From positions 47,310 to 111,309 of the forward strand of contig JAUHXV010000006.1 of NCBI GenBank assembly GCA_030426765.1: a stretch of 64,000 nucleotides of DNA, given 5' to 3'. This document shows, in pieces, positions 37,004-43,960 of this stretch. The translations under genes and the position numbers were made by a program. This DNA comes from Bacteroidia bacterium. GTDB lineage: Bacteria; Bacteroidota; Bacteroidia; Chitinophagales; Saprospiraceae. Positions within the stretch are counted from its first letter, which is position 1. The number at the start of each line of letters is the position of its first letter. A model generated the notes under the pieces. It was given only the letters and a program-made list of their open reading frames with translations. It was not told where the DNA came from and made no database searches.

Positions 37004-37021
37004 TTTTCAATGCATTGAAAA
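37004..37021. promoter_or_regulatory. 18-bp perfect palindrome before the export operon
   Basis: TTTTCAATGCATTGAAAA is self-complementary over all 18 bases and ends 24 bases before the first start codon (37046). A TATTTTGG element lies just upstream. This suits an operator for a dimeric repressor; no regulator gene is adjacent. Confidence 0.5.
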
Positions 37022-37045
37022 TCAAATACATCACAAACATCCCTT

Positions 37046-38431
37046 ATGAAACGATCCCAGCTTATCGCCATTGGAGGCATTTTACTGCTTTTGATCGGGG
37101 CTTATTTTTTCTTTCGCAAACCTGATACCACGGCGACAAGTGAAAATCTCCTCGCCGTAGTCAAAGAAGCTCCGATGGCGGTCAATATCCATGCTCCTGG
37201 TGAACTCATGGCACGTCGTTCCGAAAAAATCAAGGGACCTGAAGGCCTTCGCTCTGTGGGATTGTACCAACTCACTATAGCCGATCTCGTTCCCGAAGGC
37301 ACCGTAGTCAAAGAAGGCCAGTTTATCGCCTCCCTGGATCGAACAGAGATGGATAGCAAGATCAAGGAATCTCAGGCTGAGATCGATAAGATCATGACGC
37401 AACTGGATCAGGCAAAAATCGACACCGCTATCGAGATGCGAGGGCTGAGAGACCAACTGGTCAATATTCGGTTTTCGATGAAGGAAAAGGAATTGTCCCT
37501 TGAACTCAGCAAGTATGAGCCGCAGTCGATCATCCAGCAGGCAGAACTCGACCTGGAGCGAGCCAAACGGGATCTGGATCAACTCGAAACCAAGTTGATG
37601 CTCACGAAGGAAAAGTCGATTGCCAAAATCGAAGAGATCAATGCCTCTTACCGTCAACAGGAGATCAAACTCAATCGCCTGCTCGAGCTTCAGTCCAAAA
37701 TGACGGTAACTGCCCCAAAATCGGGGATGGTTATCTACACAAGAGACTGGAACGGAAAGCGGCAGGCCGGAAGTCAGGTTTCCGCCTGGGATCCTGTCAT
37801 TGCGGAGTTGCCCGATCTGAGTGAAATGATCACCAAAGCCTATATCAATGAGGTGGATATTTCAAAAGTTATGCCCGGACAAAAAGCTAAAGTTTCGGTA
37901 GATGCATTTCCCGGTAAAGAGTTTTCCGGCATGGTGCTGACTAAGGCGAATATCGGTGAGCAAGTGCGCAATTTTGATACCAAGGTATTTGAAGTGATCG
38001 TCCTTTTAAACTCGATTGACTCACTGCTTCGGCCGGCCATGACTACCGGGATTTCAATTCTGGTAGACTCCATCCCGACCTCCTTACAGGTGCCCCTGGA
38101 AGCGATCCAGGTGGATAGTGTCAGTTTTGTGTATAAAAAAACTAAAGGGGGAATCACCAAACAAGAGGTGGTCACCGGTCCGGCCAATGACATTTCTATC
38201 AGTGTCGCCGCTGGTTTGGAAAAAGGGGATCAGGTGATTTTGAACACACCTTCGAATGCCGAAGATCTGTCTTTTAGTTATCTCGAGTCAGCCAACAAGG
38301 ATGCGGCGATAGAAAAGGTTGCCAATGAGCTTGCGGCACGGATGAAAGTTCAGGCTGACTTTTCCAAGACCATTAAAGCGGAAGAATCTCCAACAGAGGA
38401 AAGCGGAGGCACAAGAGTTATTTTTTTCTGA
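37046..38431 (+). CDS. Periplasmic adaptor (membrane fusion) protein, HlyD/MacA family
   Basis: The 461-residue protein has one N-terminal membrane segment (LIAIGGILLLLIGAYFFF) and then a lipoyl-like half motif. A long coiled-coil hairpin (about residues 105-215) is rich in Glu, Gln and Lys, with MTVTAPKSGMVIYTRDW closing the lipoyl domain. Beta-barrel domains follow (VSVDAFPGKEFSGMV). Such adaptors bridge an inner-membrane pump and a TolC channel. The permease and TolC genes follow at 24 and about 90 bases, so this is the first gene of a tripartite exporter operon. Confidence 0.93.
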   Translation: MKRSQLIAIGGILLLLIGAYFFFRKPDTTATSENLLAVVKEAPMAVNIHAPGELMARRSEKIKGPEGLRSVGLYQLTIADLVPEGTVVKEGQFIASLDRTEMDSKIKESQAEIDKIMTQLDQAKIDTAIEMRGLRDQLVNIRFSMKEKELSLELSKYEPQSIIQQAELDLERAKRDLDQLETKLMLTKEKSIAKIEEINASYRQQEIKLNRLLELQSKMTVTAPKSGMVIYTRDWNGKRQAGSQVSAWDPVIAELPDLSEMITKAYINEVDISKVMPGQKAKVSVDAFPGKEFSGMVLTKANIGEQVRNFDTKVFEVIVLLNSIDSLLRPAMTTGISILVDSIPTSLQVPLEAIQVDSVSFVYKKTKGGITKQEVVTGPANDISISVAAGLEKGDQVILNTPSNAEDLSFSYLESANKDAAIEKVANELAARMKVQADFSKTIKAEESPTEESGGTRVIFF

Positions 38432-38454
38432 CCTGACCGCATAAGCTAAACCTC

Positions 38455-39792
38455 ATGATGGATCGATACCTATTTCTCTTAAATATAGCCGTGCAGAGTG
38501 TGCTGATCAACAAGCTGAGAGGTATTCTCACAGCGCTCGGAGTGGTATTTGGAGTGGCTGCGGTCATTGCCATGCTGGCAATAGGCTCAGGCGCCAAGCA
38601 GTTTATTTTGGACCAGATGCGCCTCATCGGAACCAACAATATTGTGTTTTCGCATAAGTCGCCGGAGGAAGGAGCAGGGGATGATGGAGAGGATGAAGCA
38701 GCCAGTTCGGTTTCCGGAAATGACAATCAACTCGCCCCATGGGCACCCGGTATGTCAAAAGCCGATGTGGAAGCCATCCGCATGTTGCCTTCAGTTGACT
38801 TAGTCAGTCCGGAAGTGATCCGCGAAACCAAAGCGCTATTTGACGGAAAGATTCTGGACATGCGCTGCGTAGGTATCACAAATAGTTTTTTTGAACTCAA
38901 CCAACTTAGCACATACAAGGGGACCATTTTTACGGAGGAACATATCGCCAATGCACTGCCTGTGTGTGTCATTGGAAAAAATGTTGAGACAAAACTCTTC
39001 AGTGGAAAAGATCCCATTGGAAAGGCGATCAAAGTGGGCAATAATTATTTTACCATTATTGGCGTGCTGGAAAAAAGAGTGGCAGCCAAAGAGACGCTGG
39101 TTTCACTCGGACTGCGCGATCTCAACTCGGATATTTTTATTCCACTCGATGTGTCGCTCATACGTTTTGGAGACCGGTCTGTGATTCGTGGCGATGATCT
39201 TGGTGGCAGAGGAAGGCGCAACAACGGGGAAGAAGTTGAGGTGCAGCAAATCGATCGACTGGTCGTCCGGGTAGAAGACTCGAAATACCTTCAATCCACT
39301 GCTGATGTTACAGCCCGGTTGCTTAAAAGACGGCATGGGGATGTAGTGGATTTTGATATGGAGATTCCCGAGTTGTTGTTGCAACAGGAGCAAAAGACAC
39401 AGGATATTTTCAATCTTGTACTTGCGGTGATTGCCGGTATATCTCTCCTGGTCGGAGGCATCGGAATTATGAATATCATGCTCGCTTCTGTGTATGAGCG
39501 TATTCGGGAGATCGGGCTGCGCCGATCCCTTGGAGCAACGCATAAAGATATTGTGATACAATTTCTGATTGAGGCTGTACTCGTCAGTGCGATTGGGGGT
39601 GTACTTGGCGTCTTCCTGGGAATTGCTGCGGCCAGTATTATTTCAAATTCAGCGGAGATTCCTACGGTGATTTCCTGGTGGTCGATTGTCCTTTCATTTG
39701 GAGTGGCGGCTTCGATTGGATTGATCTTTGGGATTTTCCCGGCACAAAAAGCTGCTCGGCTGGATCCTATTGAAGCTTTGCGCACGGACTAA
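38455..39792 (+). CDS. MacB-type ABC transporter permease, no ATPase domain
   Basis: The 445-residue protein has an N-terminal membrane span (GILTALGVVFGVAAVIAMLAIGSGAK) and a large periplasmic MacB_PCD domain (residues about 50-320). The FtsX core has three spans (LAVIAGISLLVGGIGIMNIML, the helix after IREIGLRRSLGATHKDI, and the last span before FPAQKAARLDPIEALRTD). In MacB the ATP-binding domain is fused at the N-terminus; here it is absent, and no ATPase gene lies in the operon. It must therefore work with an ATPase encoded elsewhere. A start at 38458 (the second ATG) is equally possible. Confidence 0.93.
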   Translation: MMDRYLFLLNIAVQSVLINKLRGILTALGVVFGVAAVIAMLAIGSGAKQFILDQMRLIGTNNIVFSHKSPEEGAGDDGEDEAASSVSGNDNQLAPWAPGMSKADVEAIRMLPSVDLVSPEVIRETKALFDGKILDMRCVGITNSFFELNQLSTYKGTIFTEEHIANALPVCVIGKNVETKLFSGKDPIGKAIKVGNNYFTIIGVLEKRVAAKETLVSLGLRDLNSDIFIPLDVSLIRFGDRSVIRGDDLGGRGRRNNGEEVEVQQIDRLVVRVEDSKYLQSTADVTARLLKRRHGDVVDFDMEIPELLLQQEQKTQDIFNLVLAVIAGISLLVGGIGIMNIMLASVYERIREIGLRRSLGATHKDIVIQFLIEAVLVSAIGGVLGVFLGIAAASIISNSAEIPTVISWWSIVLSFGVAASIGLIFGIFPAQKAARLDPIEALRTD

Positions 39793-39880
39793 TAAACCTG
39801 GTAAACTATATGACAGCATGTAGTGAATACCGGAAGGTATTTTCTGACAACATACTATTTCTCATTTCAAAGGATTGATT

Positions 39881-41380
39881 ATGATGATTCGTTTACGACA
39901 GTTTTTTATTCTTTTTGGACTTCTTTCTTTTGGGTTGATTCCTCAGGCCAACGGACAGAATACCTACCAACTCACCCTGGATGAGGTCGTTGAGTTAGCA
40001 CAGAGTGATGCGCCGGATGCATTGCTGGCTTCTACGCGATGGAAGCGAAACTACTGGACACATCAATCCTTTATGGCGGACTACAAACCCAATATTCTAT
40101 TTAATGCCAACACGCTGCCGCTGTTTAACCGTTCTATTCAACCTGTCACGCAACCGGATGGTGAGGATATTTATGTGGAAAGAACGTACATGAACAATTC
40201 CATGAATCTGTCGCTGACCCAGGATGTTGCGCTCACTGGGGGAACTGTTTATTTGGGCACAGGGCTGAGCCGTTTAGATGTCTTTGAGACTACAGGCAAT
40301 GATCGTTCTATTTCTTATTTGTCTAATCCTATCAATTTCGGTTTTTCACAACCCTTGTTTCAGTTTAACAATATGAAATGGCAGCGCAAACTTGAACCCT
40401 TGCGCTACCTCGAAAACGAGAAGTTGTATTCTGAGCAGATGGAAACAGTTGCCAATCAGGCGGCGCGCTTTTTTTTCAATTTGCTGATCAGTCAGCTGGA
40501 TGCTCAGGCCGCAGAGCGCGACAAAGCAAATGCTGATACGTTGCTCGTCTTGTCGAAAGGTCGATTTGAAGTAGGAAAGATTGCAGAGACAGATTTGTTG
40601 CAGGTCGAGCTCAATGCTATGCAGGCAGAGACGCGACTGGCGGCAGCACAATTAGAGATGCAAACGAATACGGAGCAGTTAAGAGATTTTCTGGATCTGC
40701 AGGGCGACATACAATTTGATCTCGTGCCGCCCTATGATCTGCCGGCTGTGATGATTGATGAGCAGGAAGCCCTTGCATATGCGATGAAGCACAGGAGCAA
40801 TATGGTAGCCTTTGATCGACGGTTGATGGAAGCCAATATGCAAGTCCAAAGGGCAAAAGGAGATAATGGAATCACGGCGAGCATCGAAGGTAGCTTTGGT
40901 CTCACGCAGACAGGGCCAGAACTCAATTCTGTTTATAGCGACCTGATTGATCAGGAGATTGTATCAGTAGGTCTTTCTGTGCCGATTGCGGATTGGGGAA
41001 AATCACGCGCGCGACGCGAAGTGGCACTTGCTAATCTCGATCTGGAGCAACGACAGGTGGAGCAGGAACGGGAAAATTTTAAACGTACGGTCATCCTGCG
41101 CGCCCAGCAATTTGATTTGGTCCGCCAGAATGCAGAAATCGCAGAGCGCTATCAGGATGCTGCGCGTAAACGATATGAGATCACCTACCAGCGATACCTC
41201 ATCGGAAAAATTTCCATCACCGATTTAAATCTTGCACTGGATGATCAGGAAAGTTCGCGAAGGGCATACCTGCAGGCCGTGAGAGAGTTTTGGATGGCCT
41301 TGTATGAGTTGCGTGGCCTGACACTCTATGATTTTGCCGAGCAGAAGTCATTGATGTTGCAGACTCCGATAGGGGAGTAG
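39881..41380 (+). CDS. TolC-family outer-membrane channel
   Basis: The 499-residue protein has a signal peptide (FFILFGLLSFGLIPQANGQ) and two long outer-membrane-efflux repeats of alternating helices and strands. LARAD-like KGRFEVGKIAETDLLQVELNAMQ in the first half is matched by KRYEITYQRYLIGKISITDLNLALDDQE in the second. Three monomers form the exit duct of a tripartite exporter. ATG at 39881 was chosen over a TTG at 39875. The stop codon is directly followed by the first repeat of the DUF559 cassette. Confidence 0.93.
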   Translation: MMIRLRQFFILFGLLSFGLIPQANGQNTYQLTLDEVVELAQSDAPDALLASTRWKRNYWTHQSFMADYKPNILFNANTLPLFNRSIQPVTQPDGEDIYVERTYMNNSMNLSLTQDVALTGGTVYLGTGLSRLDVFETTGNDRSISYLSNPINFGFSQPLFQFNNMKWQRKLEPLRYLENEKLYSEQMETVANQAARFFFNLLISQLDAQAAERDKANADTLLVLSKGRFEVGKIAETDLLQVELNAMQAETRLAAAQLEMQTNTEQLRDFLDLQGDIQFDLVPPYDLPAVMIDEQEALAYAMKHRSNMVAFDRRLMEANMQVQRAKGDNGITASIEGSFGLTQTGPELNSVYSDLIDQEIVSVGLSVPIADWGKSRARREVALANLDLEQRQVEQERENFKRTVILRAQQFDLVRQNAEIAERYQDAARKRYEITYQRYLIGKISITDLNLALDDQESSRRAYLQAVREFWMALYELRGLTLYDFAEQKSLMLQTPIGE

Positions 41381-41382
41381 GC

Positions 41383-41428
41383 TTCCGGGCAACTCACTCG
41401 CGTCCCGACACTGTCTGGTGGAGAGTGT
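41383..41428. repeat. Left flank of the DUF559 cassette, degenerate repeat unit
   Basis: CTTCCGGGCAACTCAC and a CTGTCTGGTG-GAGAGTGT segment resemble the sequence just before element B (42103-42150). This shows that the duplication extends left of the 167-bp element, almost to the tolC stop codon. Confidence 0.6.
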
Positions 41429-41595
41429 CTTCCGGGGAACTCACCCCCGTCCCCTCTCTTGTTGCAGAAAGTTTCTTGTGGAGTATAATCTTGTGTAAAG
41501 AGAGGGGTGGACAATCACCCCTCTCTTTGTCGGAAATTGAATCCAGAAGTATGATTGTTAAATAAGAGAGGGGACGGGGGTGAGTTACCCGGAAG
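41429..41595. repeat. 167-bp palindromic element A
   Basis: The ends are inverted repeats of 32 bases (41429-41460 and 41564-41595) with one mismatch. The centre holds a second perfect hairpin (AGAGAGGGGTG 41499-41509, CACCCCTCTCT 41516-41526). It contains no gene. An element of the same length at 42151-42317 differs at about nine positions. The structure is that of a MITE-like or recombination element. Confidence 0.85.
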
Positions 41596-41706
41596 TCCGT
41601 GAATCAGATAAATCAAACCCTCCAATGGGACGGGGGTGAGTTACCCGGAAGTCCGTGAATCAGATAAGTCAATCCTCCTAAAGCCGGGGGTGAGTTGCCC
41701 GGAATC
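41575..41706 (+). repeat. Tandem 54-56 bp repeats, left array (about 2.4 units)
   Basis: Units begin CGGGGGTGAGTT at 41575, 41631 and 41685. The first unit overlaps the right arm of element A, so the array grew from the end of that element. The third unit is cut short 15 bases before the start codon of the DUF559 gene. Confidence 0.85.
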
Positions 41707-41721
41707 CCCTACTTTTCAATA

Positions 41722-42114
41722 ATGCGTTACCGGCATAAGAATCGAAAACTCTATTTGCGTATCCGTTTTCTGGCCCGTAAAATGCGCAAGAACGGCACAA
41801 AAGCAGAGGACTTTTTCTGGGAGAAGGTGCGCCACAGACAACTCGACGGATTGAAGTGGAACAGGCAGTACATCATTCCATGCAAACTCACATCTGAATT
41901 AACGAAGTTTTATATAGCCGATTTTCACTGTCACGAACTCAGACTCATCGTAGAGCTGGATGGCCAGATACATCTGCGTCAGCAGGAGGAAGATATGATC
42001 CGCACTTCCCGAATGTCAAAATATGGCTTTACAGTAATCCGATTTACAAACGAACAAGTACTGACGGATTGGGCAGAGGTAGAGAGAGTCCTTCTGGAGT
42101 ATGTCTCCGGGTAG
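41722..42114 (+). CDS. DUF559 (Vsr-like) endonuclease domain protein
   Basis: ATG at 41722 gives 130 residues; a TTG at 41695 would start inside a repeat unit and is less likely. The protein is a compact PD-(D/E)XK-type domain: LARKMRKNGTKAEDFFWEKVRHRQLDGLKWNRQY, then YIADFHCHELRLIVELDGQIH holding the catalytic Asp and Glu, and GFTVIRFTNEQVLTDWAEV, quoted by parts. The family resembles Vsr mismatch endonuclease; DNA cleavage is inferred. Its last codons (TCC GGG TAG) lie inside a copy of the flanking repeat, and identical elements lie on both sides, so gene and repeats seem to form one cassette. Confidence 0.85.
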   Translation: MRYRHKNRKLYLRIRFLARKMRKNGTKAEDFFWEKVRHRQLDGLKWNRQYIIPCKLTSELTKFYIADFHCHELRLIVELDGQIHLRQQEEDMIRTSRMSKYGFTVIRFTNEQVLTDWAEVERVLLEYVSG

Positions 42115-42150
42115 CCCACCCCTGTCTGGTGATTCTCTGGTGGAGAGTGT
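42103..42150. repeat. Right flank repeat unit overlapping the DUF559 stop codon
   Basis: The sequence TCTCCGGGTAGCCCACC..., ending with GGTGGAGAGTGT, matches the segment before element A. The DUF559 stop codon (42112-42114) is part of this repeat. Confidence 0.6.
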
Positions 42151-42317
42151 CTTCCGGGTAACTCACCCCCGTCCCCTCACTTGTTGCAGAAAGTTTCTGG
42201 TAGCGTATAATCTTGTGTAAAGAGAGGGGTGGACAATCACCCCTCTCTTTGTCAGAAATTGTATCCAGAAGTAAGATTGTTAAATAAGAGAGGGGACGGG
42301 GGTGAGTTGCCCGGAAG
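42151..42317. repeat. 167-bp palindromic element B
   Basis: It has the same length and layout as element A. The terminal inverted repeats are at 42151-42182 and 42286-42317 (two mismatches), and the central hairpin is at 42221-42248. It starts 37 bases after the DUF559 stop codon. Confidence 0.85.
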
Positions 42318-42593
42318 TCCGTGATTCAGATAAATCAAATCCCCCGATGGACGGGGGTGAGTTGCCCGGAAGTCCGTGAATCAGATAAGTCAAATCCCCC
42401 AATGGCCGGGGGTGAGTTGCCCGGAAATCTGTGAATCAGATAAGTCAATCCTCCTAAAGCCGGGGGTGAGTTGCCCGGAAGTCCGTGAATCAGATAAATC
42501 AAATCCACCGATGGCCGGGGGTGAGTTGCATGGAAATCTGTGAATCAAACAAATCAAATCCCCAATGGCCGGGGGTGAGTTGCCCGGAAGTCT
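42297..42593 (+). repeat. Tandem 54-55 bp repeats, right array (six units)
   Basis: Units start CGGGGGTGAGTT at 42297, 42352, 42407, 42461, 42516 and 42570. They differ by a few bases each and have no unique spacers, which excludes CRISPR. The array ends 10 bases before the ndh stop codon (42603). Confidence 0.9.
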
Positions 42594-42602
42594 GTATCCT
42601 CC

Positions 42603-43880
42603 CTAACCTTTCCGTGTCTTATGCCGAATCAAAATCCTGAGCCCCTGATCCATCGTGATATAGGACCAAATCCAATTGGTAAGGACAAGAAGTTTATTGC
42701 GTACCCCAAGAATAGATTTCAAATGCACGACCAACCAGATGATCCAGGCTACAAACCCCTGCGTTTTCCAGTAAGGTAAGTCGGCAACTGCTTTATTGCG
42801 ACCAATTGTTGCCAATGAACCCAGATCCTTATAATGAAAAGGTGAAAACGATTTTCCCTTCACATGCCCATTCAGATTTCTCGCTAGCAAACGCGCCTGC
42901 TGAATCGCCGGTTGTGCAACTTGCGGATGACCTTCGTAATCGCCTTCTTCCATGTAAGCATTGTCACCTAAAGCGTAGACATCCTCACACCCGAAAACCT
43001 GATTGAATACATTCGTTTTTATTCGATCGCCATACGCATACGACGTGTCAGGAATACCCTCTATGCGATGCCCGGTAATGCCGGCCGCCCAAATGACTTT
43101 TCGCGCATAGAGATTCTGGCCATTATTCAGGGTGATCTCATGCCCGTCGTATCCGGTCACACGCACTCCGGTGAGAATATCCACTTCGAGTTCTTTAAGA
43201 AAAGCTCGTGATTTTTCCGATGCTTCTTCTGACATGCCATGCAGCAGATCATCACGACTTTGGATCAGATGTACCTCCATTTCCTTCGGATTGAGTTCCG
43301 GATATTCTTTTGGCAGGATATACTTTCTCATTTCCGCGAGGGAACCAGCAAGTTCTACTCCGGTAGGTCCGCCACCGACTACCACCAAATCGATCAATGC
43401 TTTTCGTTTATCCGCATCGCGTTCCGTCAATGCTTTTTCGAGATCTGATAATATTGCATTTCGAAGAAAAAGTGCATCGGATACCGATTTCAGCGAGTAA
43501 GTATTCTTTTCGATATCATCATTACCATAAAAATTAGTGGTCACACCCGTAGCCAGCACAAGGATATCGTAGTTGACTCGTCCTTCATTGGTCATGATAA
43601 ATTTCTCCCCGGGCGCAACGGATTCGAGCTCTGCCACCCGAATGTGCACATTCTTCCTTTTTCGAAACAACCTGCGCAAAGGAAACGCAATAGAACTCGG
43701 CTCAATCCCCGACATCGCCACCTGGTAAAGTAGCGGTTGAAATTGATGGAAATTATTTCGGTCGATAATAACGATCTGGTAATCTTTCTGAGAAAGTCTT
43801 CGGGAAAGCGTCAGACCTGCAAATCCTGCACCTACGATGACAACACGTGGTTTGTTAATTTCAGGGAGATTAATGGGCAT
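42603..43880 (-). CDS. ndh: Type II NADH:quinone oxidoreductase
   Basis: The 425-residue flavoprotein transfers electrons from NADH to quinone at the inner membrane face without pumping protons. The FAD site is PRVVIVGAGFAGLTLSRRL, the NAD site VVGGGPTGVELAGSLAEM (about residues 165-182), and VYALGDNAYMEEG binds FAD again. YQVAMSGIEPSSIAFPLR and the final amphipathic helices (FVAWIIWLVVHLKSILGVRNK) are typical of NDH-2. A TAACTTTG box ends four bases before the ATG, implying a leaderless message. It is convergent with the DUF559 cassette. Confidence 0.93.
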   Translation of the reverse strand: MPINLPEINKPRVVIVGAGFAGLTLSRRLSQKDYQIVIIDRNNFHQFQPLLYQVAMSGIEPSSIAFPLRRLFRKRKNVHIRVAELESVAPGEKFIMTNEGRVNYDILVLATGVTTNFYGNDDIEKNTYSLKSVSDALFLRNAILSDLEKALTERDADKRKALIDLVVVGGGPTGVELAGSLAEMRKYILPKEYPELNPKEMEVHLIQSRDDLLHGMSEEASEKSRAFLKELEVDILTGVRVTGYDGHEITLNNGQNLYARKVIWAAGITGHRIEGIPDTSYAYGDRIKTNVFNQVFGCEDVYALGDNAYMEEGDYEGHPQVAQPAIQQARLLARNLNGHVKGKSFSPFHYKDLGSLATIGRNKAVADLPYWKTQGFVAWIIWLVVHLKSILGVRNKLLVLTNWIWSYITMDQGLRILIRHKTRKG

Positions 43881-43884
43881 GTGA

Positions 43885-43892
43885 CAAAGTTA
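43885..43892 (-). promoter_or_regulatory. -7 box touching the ndh start codon
   Basis: The minus strand reads TAACTTTG, TCAC, then ATG. With initiation 5-7 bases after the box, transcription would begin at the start codon. Confidence 0.4.
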
Positions 43893-43960
43893 GCTACTAT
43901 TGAATTTCAGATACATTTGTATGCGATACTGAAACACATTCAATTGTTTTCATTCACGCA

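Noticed and set aside
42297..42593. CRISPR array
   Set aside because: The 54-55 bp units are contiguous and alike over their whole length; there are no unique spacers and no cas genes.
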